Assembly (NCBI GenBank): GCA_005889515.1
Contig: VBHE01000068.1
Span: 3,294 to 17,237 of the forward strand
Length of the DNA stretch: 13,944 nucleotides
Source of the DNA: Chloroflexota bacterium
Lineage (GTDB): Bacteria > Chloroflexota > Dormibacteria > Aeolococcales > Aeolococcaceae
Reading direction: 5' to 3'
Made by a program: the position numbers and the translations under genes. The notes below the pieces were generated by a model. That model searched no databases. It worked only from the letters and a program-made list of their open reading frames with translations, and was not told the DNA's origin. Of this stretch, positions 1-7,598 are shown piece by piece (position 1 is the stretch's first letter; each line of letters opens with the position of its first letter).

Positions 1-103
1 CACCGTCCTCCCGAGATGGACTGTCAACATGCTGGCGGTCGGGACGGCCGGCGTCAACCCGCGGCATCATGTATGCCCGCACACGGCCAGCAGGAGAGTG
101 AAC

Positions 104-376
104 ATGGCGATCGCGGTCTACTTCCACCCCGCCAAGATGAATGCGGAGCAGTACGACGAGGTGCAGCGCCGGCTCGATGCGGCGGGCTCGGGCCGTCCGA
201 AGGGCCGGGTGCACCACTCCTGCTTCGGGACCGGGGACTCGCTGATGGTGTACGACGTCTGGGAGTCGCAGGAGACGTTCGACACCTTCGGCGCCACCCT
301 GATGCCGATCCTCGAGTCCGTCGCGCTGGATCCCGGCACCCCCGACATCATGCCGGTGCACCGCGTCATCCAGTGA
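104..376 (+). CDS. small ABM/dabb-like hypothetical protein (90 aa)
   Basis: This is a small soluble protein of 90 residues with no signal peptide or membrane segment. It starts MAIAVYFHPAKMN, and the middle reads SLMVYDVWESQETFDTFG followed by TLMPIL. That pattern of a beta-strand, a VWES-type turn and an aromatic/proline-rich helix is typical of small alpha-beta barrel dimers related to the antibiotic biosynthesis monooxygenase (ABM) superfamily. Family resemblance is by eye; no catalytic residues can be assigned and no substrate is implied. I chose the ATG at 104 because AGGAGA lies at 92-97 with good spacing. The same frame stays open back to an ATG at 29, but that extension (residues like HHVCPHTASRR) does not look like protein. 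It ends 7 bp before the convergent MBL-fold gene. Confidence 0.75.
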   Translation: MAIAVYFHPAKMNAEQYDEVQRRLDAAGSGRPKGRVHHSCFGTGDSLMVYDVWESQETFDTFGATLMPILESVALDPGTPDIMPVHRVIQ

Positions 377-383
377 CCGCGGA

Positions 384-1175
384 TCAGGGGATGCGGTAGC
401 GCGGCTCGCCGTCGACGACGATCCGCGTGGCCCGGCCCTCGATGGCGAGCTTGTCGAGGTGCGCCTCGACGCTGCGCGCCGCCACGGGGTGGAGCGCCAC
501 CGGGTAGGCGGCGTAGATCTGCGGCACCACGTCGATGGGCGCGACGAGGCCGCCGCGCTCGCGCACGGCGCGCTCGACCTCGGCCTCGCGGGCACGGCGG
601 TGGGTGAGGTACTCGTCGATGAGCGCCATCGCGTCGTCGATCCGCGGGCCGTGGCCGGGGTGGATCACTCGCGGCCGCAGTGCCCGCACCCTCTCGAGCG
701 ACGCCATGTACGCGGTCATGTCGCCGTCGGGCGGGTTCACGACGCTCGTCATCCCGCCGAGGATGTGGTCACCGCTGTACAGAACTCCGCCGTCGGGCTC
801 GTGAAAGCAGAGGTGGTCGGCGGCGTGCCCCGGGGTGGCGATCACCTCGAGACCGACCTCGCCGGCGCGCACCCGCTCGCCGTCGCGGAGTGGCCGGGCG
901 CCGTCGTCGGCTCGACCCGGCTCGAGGGCGTGGACGCTGGCGCCGGTGCGCTCGGCGAGCGCGCGTGCCAGCGGCCGGTGGTCGATGTGGGAGTGGCTCA
1001 GGAGGATGCGCTCGATGTGCCCGCCCCGCGCGGCCGCGGCGCCGAGCACCGCCTCGAGGTGGATCGGATCGTCGGGACCGGGGTCGATGCAGAGCAGGCC
1101 GGGCCCGTCGCCGACCAGGTAGGTGTTGGTCCCGCGTCCGGTGTAGATCGACGGGGTGGGGGCGAGGATCAGCAC
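384..1175 (-). CDS. metallo-beta-lactamase-fold hydrolase (LACTB2/glyoxalase II-like)
   Basis: This is a 263-residue MBL-fold metallohydrolase. The metal motif HSHIDH lies at residues 61-66 (the family norm is HxHxDH). It is followed by TPGHAADH with His117, SGDHILG with Asp136, and PGHGP with His175, so the full di-metal ligand set is present. The C-terminal ~70 residues form a helical/winged region (HPVAARSVEAHLDKL) like that of LACTB2-type proteins. Known relatives are thioesterases, glyoxalase II enzymes or nucleases; the substrate cannot be read from the sequence. The start is GTG at 1175, 8 nt after the upstream Nudix stop codon, so the gene is the last member of the mutase-membrane protein-Nudix-MBL operon. 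A GGAGG lies 18 nt upstream, which is long, so a slightly different start is possible. Being behind an acyl-CoA mutase and a Nudix gene, a role on CoA thioesters is an inference only. Confidence 0.88.
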   Translation of the reverse strand: MLILAPTPSIYTGRGTNTYLVGDGPGLLCIDPGPDDPIHLEAVLGAAAARGGHIERILLSHSHIDHRPLARALAERTGASVHALEPGRADDGARPLRDGERVRAGEVGLEVIATPGHAADHLCFHEPDGGVLYSGDHILGGMTSVVNPPDGDMTAYMASLERVRALRPRVIHPGHGPRIDDAMALIDEYLTHRRAREAEVERAVRERGGLVAPIDVVPQIYAAYPVALHPVAARSVEAHLDKLAIEGRATRIVVDGEPRYRIP

Positions 1176-1183
1176 CGGCTCGG

Positions 1184-1972
1184 TCAGCGGAGCTCCTCCG
1201 GGAGGGGCAGGCGGGACGGGATGCGCCCCGCGACCACGTCGTCGCGGCCGAAGAGGATGTCGGCCACCGGCCGTGAGCCGAGGTCGGCGGCGGCCGCGGC
1301 GGCGCTCGGCTGCTCGGCGAGCTCGGCCAGCAGGATCCGGGTCGGGGTCATGAGGACGGTGCGGTCGTGGAGGTGACGGGCGAGGAGCTCCCCGGGCCGG
1401 TGCCAGCCTCCGTCCACGGCCTCGGCCGCGTGGGCGGCGGGCTCCTGCGCGGGCGGGGCGGGGGCGAGGAAGAAGTACGTGTCGAAGCGGCGGGGGGCGC
1501 CGTCGGGGGTGATGAAGTGGGCGACGTAGCAGAGCTGCTCGGGGGCGAGCTCGATGCCGTGCGCCGGCAGCGCCCGCGACGCCTCCGCTCCGCCGAGCAG
1601 CTCGGCCCGCGCGGCGGCGAGGAGGGCGGCGTCGCCGGCGGCGGGCACGCGGCCCGAGACCCGGCCGACCAGCACCCCGGTCTCCTCGAAGAGCTCGCGG
1701 ACGGCGCAGAGGTGGAGGCCGGCGCCCCGGCCCGTCCCCTCCGCGCCCTCGAACCCGAGGCGGGCGGCGGCGGCCTCGACGTCGAGCCGGGGCGCGAGCG
1801 CGAGGGTGGCGGCTGCGGAGTCGGTGTCGTCGAGCACGCCCCCGGGGAAGACGTAGGCCCCGGCGGCGAAGCTGCTCGCGGTCGGCCGCCGGAGCATGTA
1901 GACCTCGACCCCGCCGGCGGGGAGGTCGCGGAGCAGCACCGCCGAGGCGCTGAGACGCGGGACCGCGGTCAT
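1184..1972 (-). CDS. NUDT19-like Nudix hydrolase with split Nudix box
   Basis: This is a 262-residue Nudix-fold hydrolase. The Nudix box is in two pieces: FPGG at residues 42-45 and RELFEETGV at 92-100, separated by an alanine-rich insertion of about 45 residues. Such an insertion is characteristic of the NUDT19 (RP2) branch, whose mammalian member cleaves CoA and acyl-CoA at the diphosphate. The downstream FITPDGAPRRFDTYFF stretch (residues 153-168) is also typical of that branch. The metal-binding REUXEE core is intact, so activity is expected; a CoA-type substrate is an inference. The ATG at 1972 overlaps the stop codon of the preceding membrane protein gene (ATGA), a sign of translational coupling. 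The same frame is open further upstream to 2134, but that part is low-complexity Arg/Pro/Gly and belongs to the shadow of the membrane protein gene. Confidence 0.9.
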   Translation of the reverse strand: MTAVPRLSASAVLLRDLPAGGVEVYMLRRPTASSFAAGAYVFPGGVLDDTDSAAATLALAPRLDVEAAAARLGFEGAEGTGRGAGLHLCAVRELFEETGVLVGRVSGRVPAAGDAALLAAARAELLGGAEASRALPAHGIELAPEQLCYVAHFITPDGAPRRFDTYFFLAPAPPAQEPAAHAAEAVDGGWHRPGELLARHLHDRTVLMTPTRILLAELAEQPSAAAAAADLGSRPVADILFGRDDVVAGRIPSRLPLPEELR

Positions 1973-2433
1973 CGCGCCGGCGCGGCGACCACGGTGACCG
2001 TCCGGCTCAGCGGCGGGCCGATCGGCCGGCCGCGGTCGCCGGCCAGCAGCCGGACCCGGACCGTGCCCGGCCGCAGCGCGACGAGCCGGGCCCGCAGGCT
2101 GATCACCTCCTGGCCGCTGAGCTGCCCGCCGCACGCCTGGCCGCCGGACACCTGCTCGACATCGAGGCCCTGGAAGCGCACCTCGGGGATGTCGACCACC
2201 CCGGCGGGATCCAGCTCGACGAGCAGGCAGGTGCGCTTGATCACTCCGCCGCTGGTGTTGTCGAGGGCGAGCGGCTGCTCGATCGCCTGGCCGGCCTCCA
2301 GCTGCTGCGGGAGCTGCCCCGAGACCTCGGCGCGGGCCGCCCCCCCGGTGGTGATCAGCGGGATCACGGTGCCGAAGAGCCCGCCGATCACGATCGTCGC
2401 GAACACCGCCACCAGCCAGACCTGGCTCGGCAC
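1969..2433 (-). CDS. single-span membrane protein of unknown function
   Basis: I do not recognise this family. The reading frame encodes one hydrophobic helix at about residues 6-28 (VWLVAVFATIVIGGLFGTVI). An extracytoplasmic domain of about 125 residues follows, rich in beta-prone segments and ending RTVTVVAAPAR. The outer domain has two cysteines (69 and 101) that could form a disulfide, and the repeated short strands suggest a small beta-sandwich. The start is uncertain. GTG at 2433 is the only usual start codon, but it lacks a Shine-Dalgarno. The frame continues upstream through an Arg/Ala-rich stretch (TPRASSLAATPRR) that would suit a cytoplasmic tail, and its first possible initiator is a CTG at 2496 overlapping the mutase stop codon. 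The 3' end overlaps the Nudix start by 4 nt. Position in the operon is clear; function is not. Confidence 0.7.
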   Translation of the reverse strand: MPSQVWLVAVFATIVIGGLFGTVIPLITTGGAARAEVSGQLPQQLEAGQAIEQPLALDNTSGGVIKRTCLLVELDPAGVVDIPEVRFQGLDVEQVSGGQACGGQLSGQEVISLRARLVALRPGTVRVRLLAGDRGRPIGPPLSRTVTVVAAPAR

Positions 2434-2492
2434 CCGCCGCAGGAGGGCGACGGCGCGGCGCGGAGTGGCGGCGAGGGAGGAGGCGCGGGGGG

Positions 2493-4199
2493 TCAGATCG
2501 ACACCGGCGGACGGTAGCCGCCGAAGACCTCGCGCAGGCTCCCGCAGATCTCGCCCAGGGTGGCGTAGGCGCGCACCGCGTCGAGGATCGGCGGCATCAG
2601 GTCGGCGGACGGCTCGCGGGCGGCGGCGCCGAGGGCGTCGAGGCCGGCGCGCACCGCGGCCTCGTCGCGGGAGGCGCGGTGCAGGCGCAGCCGCTCGAGC
2701 TGCTCGTTCATCACCCGCTCGTCGGCGCGGAAGATCGGGGTGGGATCGGCCTCGTCGGTCTCGGTGTACCGGTTCACCCCGACCACCACCTTCTCGCCGC
2801 TCACCACCGCGCGCTCGGCGCGGTACGCCTCCGCCTGGATCTGCTCCTGCATCCAGCCGGACTCGATGCAGGCGACGGCGCCGCCGCGGCGGTCGATCTC
2901 CTCGATGAGCGCGGTCGCGCGCCGCTGCAGCTCGTCGGTCAGGGCCTCGACGAAGTACGAACCGCCGAGGGGGTCGACCGTGTTGGTGACGCCGATCTCC
3001 TCGCCGATGATCTGCTGGGTGCGCACCGCGATCCGCTGCGCCTTCTGGGTGGGGATGGAGAGCGCCTCGTCGTAGCAGGAGAGCGCGAGCGACTGCACCC
3101 CGCCGAGCACCGCCGCGAGCGCCTGGATCCCGGCGCGCACGATGTTGTTCTCGGGCTGCTGGGCGGTGAGCGTCGATCCCCCGGTCTGGGTGTGGGTGCG
3201 GAGCATCTGCGACTGCGGTTTGCGCGCCCCGAAGCGGTCGCGCATCAGCTCCGCCCAGAGCCGGCGGAGCGCCCGGTACTTGGCGATCTCCTCGAAGAAG
3301 TCGGTGTGGGTGTTGAAGATCCAGGAGAGCCGCGGGGCGAAGTCGTCGACGGCGACGCCGCGGTCGATCGCCGCCTGCACGTAGGCGCAGGCGTTGGCGA
3401 CGGCGAACGCCATCTCCTGGGGCGCGGTGCTTCCCGCCTCGCGGATGTGGTAGCCGCTCAGGGAGATGGGATTGAACTTCACCGCGGTGCGCGAGCAGTA
3501 GGCGATGAGGTCGGCGGCGAGGCGCAGCGAGGGACGCGGCGGGTAGATGTAGGTCCCCCGGGCCACGTACTCCTTGAGCACGTCGTTCTGGGCGGTGCCC
3601 ATCACCGCCCCGGGCGCCACCCCCTGCTTCTCGGCGGCGACGACGTACATCGCCACCAGTACCGGCGCCGGGGCGTTGATCGTCATCGAGGTGCTCACCC
3701 GGTCGAGTGGGATCCCGTCGAAGAGCGCCTCCATGTCGGCGAGCGAGTCGATGGCGACGCCGACCTGGCCCACCTCGCCCGCGCTCCGGGGGTCGTCGCT
3801 GTCGAGGCCCATCTGGGTCGGGAGGTCGAAGGCGACGCTCAGCCCGGGCTGGCCGTTGGCGAGGAGGAAGCGGAAGCGGGCGTTGGCGTCCGCGGCGGTG
3901 CCGTACCCGGCGTACTGACGGATGCTCCACATCCGCCCCCGGTACATCGTCGGCTGGATGCCCCGGGTGAACGGGAACTCGCCGGGGAAGCCCTGGTCGG
4001 CGACCGGGTCGTCGTCCTCGACGCTGAGCGGGGTGTAGAGCGGCTCCACCGGGATGCCGCTGCCGGTCTCGAAGCGCTCCCGGCGCTCGCCGTAGGCGAG
4101 CCCCTTGGCGAGCGGCCCCTGCTGCCAGCGCCGCAGCTCCTCGCGGTAGCGGGCCGCCGCCTCGTCGGAGCCGTCGTGACGTGGTTCGGGGGCGAGCAT
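2493..4199 (-). CDS. methylmalonyl-CoA mutase-type acyl-CoA mutase, large subunit without B12 domain
   Basis: The product (568 aa) is the TIM-barrel substrate-binding subunit of an adenosylcobalamin-dependent acyl-CoA mutase. It carries the family landmarks PTMYRGRMWSIRQYAG (83-98), SVAFDLPTQMG, AQNDVLKEYVARGTYIYPP (203-221), SGYH (248-251) and VDPLGGSYFVEAL. Tyr96 sits where MCM has Tyr89 (Phe in isobutyryl-CoA mutase, Ile in 2-hydroxyisobutyryl-CoA mutase), and Arg214 aligns with MCM Arg207, the carboxylate-binding residue. Both support methylmalonyl-CoA (or a similar dicarboxylyl-CoA) as substrate. The protein ends after the barrel domain, so the cobalamin-binding domain must come from a separate small subunit, which is not in this window. 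No Shine-Dalgarno precedes the ATG; a TACACT hexamer 10 nt upstream suggests near-leaderless expression. It is the first gene of the four-gene operon and is divergent to moaA. Confidence 0.93.
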   Translation of the reverse strand: MLAPEPRHDGSDEAAARYREELRRWQQGPLAKGLAYGERRERFETGSGIPVEPLYTPLSVEDDDPVADQGFPGEFPFTRGIQPTMYRGRMWSIRQYAGYGTAADANARFRFLLANGQPGLSVAFDLPTQMGLDSDDPRSAGEVGQVGVAIDSLADMEALFDGIPLDRVSTSMTINAPAPVLVAMYVVAAEKQGVAPGAVMGTAQNDVLKEYVARGTYIYPPRPSLRLAADLIAYCSRTAVKFNPISLSGYHIREAGSTAPQEMAFAVANACAYVQAAIDRGVAVDDFAPRLSWIFNTHTDFFEEIAKYRALRRLWAELMRDRFGARKPQSQMLRTHTQTGGSTLTAQQPENNIVRAGIQALAAVLGGVQSLALSCYDEALSIPTQKAQRIAVRTQQIIGEEIGVTNTVDPLGGSYFVEALTDELQRRATALIEEIDRRGGAVACIESGWMQEQIQAEAYRAERAVVSGEKVVVGVNRYTETDEADPTPIFRADERVMNEQLERLRLHRASRDEAAVRAGLDALGAAAREPSADLMPPILDAVRAYATLGEICGSLREVFGGYRPPVSI

Positions 4200-4209
4200 G
4201 GTGCGTCTG

Positions 4210-4215
4210 AGTGTA
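4210..4215 (-). promoter_or_regulatory. -10 element TACACT of the mutase operon
   Basis: On the minus strand TACACT ends 10 nt before the mutase ATG. There is no Shine-Dalgarno in the short stretch between, so the transcript probably begins only a few bases before the start codon. A TTGAAG lies upstream, but with a 21-nt spacer it is too far for a normal -35 box. The same hexamer occurs in the pckA leader. Confidence 0.45.
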
Positions 4216-4280
4216 CTCGCGAGGGGCCGTCGCGCCCTTCAACCCTGCACGCCGAAGCTCGCAGGAGCGAGAATTAGTCC

Positions 4281-5282
<1,002 letters not shown>

Positions 5283-5297
5283 CCCGCGCCCGAGCCC

Positions 5298-5303
5298 TAT
5301 AGT
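5298..5303 (+). promoter_or_regulatory. -10 element TATAGT of the Toprim-like membrane protein gene
   Basis: TATAGT lies in the 30-nt gap after moaA and ends 9 nt before the ATG at 5313. No Shine-Dalgarno is present in that gap, so the gene probably has its own near-leaderless promoter rather than relying only on read-through from moaA. Confidence 0.5.
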
Positions 5304-5312
5304 CCCGCCGAC

Positions 5313-6215
5313 ATGGCCTCCAGGGTGAACGACCGCCTCGTCGCCGACATGGCGGCGCGGCTTCGCGACGGCGGGTTGCGCTTCGGTCCGCACAACCTCT
5401 ACTACGCGGTCTGCGCGGTGCTCGAGGGCCCCGACGTGAAGCCGGGGGCGGGGCTCATCGTGCTCGGGGTGGTGCTCCTGGTCGTCACCCTCGTCGTCGG
5501 CATCCTCGCCGCCTCCTTCTTCATCTGGCCGCTTCTGCCGGTGGGGATGGCGGTGACCGGCTTCGGGCTGAGGGCGCGGCGGCAGGCCCGGGTCCTCCCG
5601 ACCACCCGCGCCCTGGCGCTCGGCTACGAGGAGTTCGTCGACGGGGTCGTCGCCCCACGGAGGGGAACGGAGCTGCTCGAGGGGATGGTCGAGGCGGCGC
5701 CCTCCCCGGAGGCCGCCCCCGGGGCCTCGTCCGAGGCGCTGGTGGTCTGCGACCGCCCCGAGACCGCCACGGTGCTCGCCGCCAACCGGGCCGCGGGCGG
5801 GCTCGCGGTCGAGGTGGCGGCCGAGGAGGAGGCCGGCGGCTCGGTCGCCGGCCGCCGGGTGCTCGCCGTCCACGACGCCGATCCGCGCGGCTGCGCCCTG
5901 CCCCTGCGGCTGCGGGCGGCCGGCGCCGCCGAGGTCGTCGACCTGGGCCTGCGCCCGGGTCACATCCACGGGCGCCGGATCCCGATCATCGAGGGCGCCC
6001 CGGTGCTCGTCCCCGCCGACCTCTCCCGCCTGCTGAGCGCCGAGGAGATCGTCTGGCTCGCCGACGGGCGGCGCGTGGAGCTCGCCGTGCTCCCTCCCCG
6101 GGAGCTCGTCGACGCGGTCGCCGCCGCCCTCGCCGAGGGAGCACCGGTGCGCGAGGTGCCGGGGGTCGAGGGCGTCCGGCTCAGCCGGGTGAACCCGGTC
6201 GCCGGCGGGACCTAG
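5313..6215 (+). CDS. membrane protein with Toprim-like cytoplasmic domain, unknown function
   Basis: I cannot name this 300-residue protein. Residues 1-40 are soluble and include RFGPHNLYYAVC (23-34). Residues 46-87 are strongly hydrophobic and form two adjacent membrane helices or a hairpin (GLIVLGVVLLVVTLVVGILA, then FFIWPLLPVGMAVTG). Residues 88-300 are soluble and face the same side as the N-terminus. That domain has ALVVCDRPETATVLAANRA at 142-160, then VLAVHDADPRGCALPLRLR at 183-201 and VVDLGLRPGHI at 208-218. This order resembles the Toprim fold of Spo11/topoisomerase VI A and DUF2399-type proteins (strand-acidic turn-helix, then a DxD strand), with DAD at 188-190 as the metal pair. The usual first glutamate appears to be Cys146 or Asp147, so catalysis is doubtful. 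The resemblance is by eye. It follows moaA by 30 nt and ends 9 bp from the convergent ccr gene. Confidence 0.8.
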   Translation: MASRVNDRLVADMAARLRDGGLRFGPHNLYYAVCAVLEGPDVKPGAGLIVLGVVLLVVTLVVGILAASFFIWPLLPVGMAVTGFGLRARRQARVLPTTRALALGYEEFVDGVVAPRRGTELLEGMVEAAPSPEAAPGASSEALVVCDRPETATVLAANRAAGGLAVEVAAEEEAGGSVAGRRVLAVHDADPRGCALPLRLRAAGAAEVVDLGLRPGHIHGRRIPIIEGAPVLVPADLSRLLSAEEIVWLADGRRVELAVLPPRELVDAVAAALAEGAPVREVPGVEGVRLSRVNPVAGGT

Positions 6216-6224
6216 CCCTAAGCC

Positions 6225-7481
6225 CTAGCTCAGGTCCTTCTGGTCCGCGCTCCTGGCGCCGACGAGGATCGCCATGTTCCCCCGGGGGTGGCGGTTCTCG
6301 TACATGAGCTGGTGCGCCTTGCCGACCTCGTCGAAGCCGAGGGTCATGGAGAGGCAGGGGTCGACCTTCCCCTCCCAGACGAGGCGGTTGAGCGCCGCCG
6401 CCTGGTCGTCGTTGGAGAAGTGCGAGCCCTGGAGGCGCTTCTGGCGCATCCACAGGTAGCGGAGGTCGACGGTGGCCTCGTAGCCGGTGGTCCCCGCGCA
6501 GATCACCACCATCCCGGCGTTGTCGCAGACGAAGATCGAGGTGGGGATGGTGCTCTCGCCCGGGTGCTCGAAGACGAGCCTCGGGTTGCGGCGCTCGCCG
6601 ATCACGTCCCAGATCGCCTTGCCGAAGGCCCGGGCGCCGCCGAGCCACTCCGCGTAGGCGGCGTCGTCGCGCCAGTCGGGCATCGGCCCCCAGTGGTCGA
6701 AGTCCCCCCGATCGATGTAGCCGGCGGCGCCGAGCTCCTTCACCCACTCGCCACGGTGCTGCTTCGAGGTGACCGCGACCGGGATGCCGCCCATCGCCTT
6801 GGCGATCTGGACCGCCTGGCAGCCGAGGCCGCCCGACGCCCCCCAGACGAGGACGACGTCGCCCTCGCGGACGGTGTGGGGCGCCCAGCCGGCGAGCATC
6901 CGGTAGGCGGTGGCGCCGACGAGCATGTAGGCGGCGGCCGGGGCCCAGGGGAGGTGGGGCGGCTTGGGGAGCACCTGGTGGGCCTGGACCCGGGTGAACT
7001 GGGCGAACGACCCCCAATTCGTCTCGTAGCCCCAGATCCGGTTGCTCGGGGCGGTGATCGGGTCGCCACCCGCCTTGATCCAGGGGTCCTCGACGTCCCA
7101 GACGCCGCAGTGGATGACCACCTCGTCGCCGACCTTGACGTTCTCGACGCCCTCGCCGACCTCCCAGACGATCCCGGAGGCGTCGCTGCCGCCGATGTGG
7201 AAGGGCTCGGGCTCGCCGGCGCGGTTCCGCGCCCTGATCACGTCGACCGGACGCCCGAGGGCGGCCCACACGTTGTTGTAGTTGACGCCGGCGGCCATCA
7301 CGTAGACGAGCACCTCGCCCTTGCGGGCCCGCGGGGTGGCCACCTCCTCGCACTGGAACGCCTGGATCGGCTCACCGAAGCGCTCCGGCCGGATGGCCTG
7401 CGCGAGCATGCGCTCGGGAACGACGCCGAGGGCCGGCATCTCGCCGAGCGGTGTGATCTCCACCGACCTGTTCAGCGCCAA
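6225..7481 (-). CDS. ccrA: crotonyl-CoA carboxylase/reductase
   Basis: This is a medium-chain reductase-fold enzyme that reduces crotonyl-CoA with NADPH while fixing CO2 to give ethylmalonyl-CoA. Compared with ordinary enoyl reductases it has the Ccr hallmarks: AAGVNYNNVWAALG near the N-terminus, GGDPITAPSNRIWGYETNWGS, the NADPH loop VWGASGGLG, FGKAIWDVIGE, VFEHPGE and KRLQGSHFSN. The Asn of GVNYNN, the Glu of GYET and the His of GSHF correspond by motif to the CO2-pocket residues Asn81, Glu171 and His365 of the Kitasatospora enzyme; the partner Phe170 position appears to be Tyr here. Start choice: a GGAGG at 7491-7495 directly abuts a TTG at 7490 but stands 9 nt before the TTG at 7481, so I use 7481 (418 aa). 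ATG at 7439 is an alternative. The known route is the ethylmalonyl-CoA pathway or extender-unit supply. Confidence 0.93.
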   Translation of the reverse strand: MALNRSVEITPLGEMPALGVVPERMLAQAIRPERFGEPIQAFQCEEVATPRARKGEVLVYVMAAGVNYNNVWAALGRPVDVIRARNRAGEPEPFHIGGSDASGIVWEVGEGVENVKVGDEVVIHCGVWDVEDPWIKAGGDPITAPSNRIWGYETNWGSFAQFTRVQAHQVLPKPPHLPWAPAAAYMLVGATAYRMLAGWAPHTVREGDVVLVWGASGGLGCQAVQIAKAMGGIPVAVTSKQHRGEWVKELGAAGYIDRGDFDHWGPMPDWRDDAAYAEWLGGARAFGKAIWDVIGERRNPRLVFEHPGESTIPTSIFVCDNAGMVVICAGTTGYEATVDLRYLWMRQKRLQGSHFSNDDQAAALNRLVWEGKVDPCLSMTLGFDEVGKAHQLMYENRHPRGNMAILVGARSADQKDLS

Positions 7482-7578
7482 GGCGGTCAACCTCCACTAG
7501 GTGCCCGTCGCGGCTTGCTTGGTAGTCCGCGCGGGCGGTAGGTGCACGATACACGGGGCGTCCGGCCTGACGGGTGTT

Positions 7579-7598
7579 AACCGGCGTTCGCCCCGGTT
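7579..7598. repeat. imperfect hairpin between the MFS and ccr genes
   Basis: AACCGG and CCGGTT form an inverted repeat enclosing an 8-base centre. One more G-C pair is possible inside it, giving a stem of about 7 pairs with one mismatch and a 4-base loop (TTCG on the plus strand, CGAA on the minus strand). It lies 11 nt after the MFS stop codon in the direction of ccr transcription. There is no T-run after it, so it is a poor intrinsic terminator; an operator or RNA-stability element for ccr is equally possible. Confidence 0.35.

Noticed and set aside
23..58. Direct repeat GTCAAC (23-28 and 53-58) upstream of the first gene
   Set aside because: Six-base repeats spaced by 30 bp are expected by chance and no matching promoter element is clear.
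1367..4277. Long plus-strand open frames (over 500 codons) antisense to the mutase operon
   Set aside because: They are rich in Arg, Gly, Val, His and Glu without domain motifs, which is what GC-rich genes produce on the opposite strand. The minus-strand genes carry clear family motifs.
6211..6228. Telomere-like CCCTAA/CCCTAG repeat
   Set aside because: Only three short imperfect units, formed by two TAG stop codons and neighbouring bases; there is no array.
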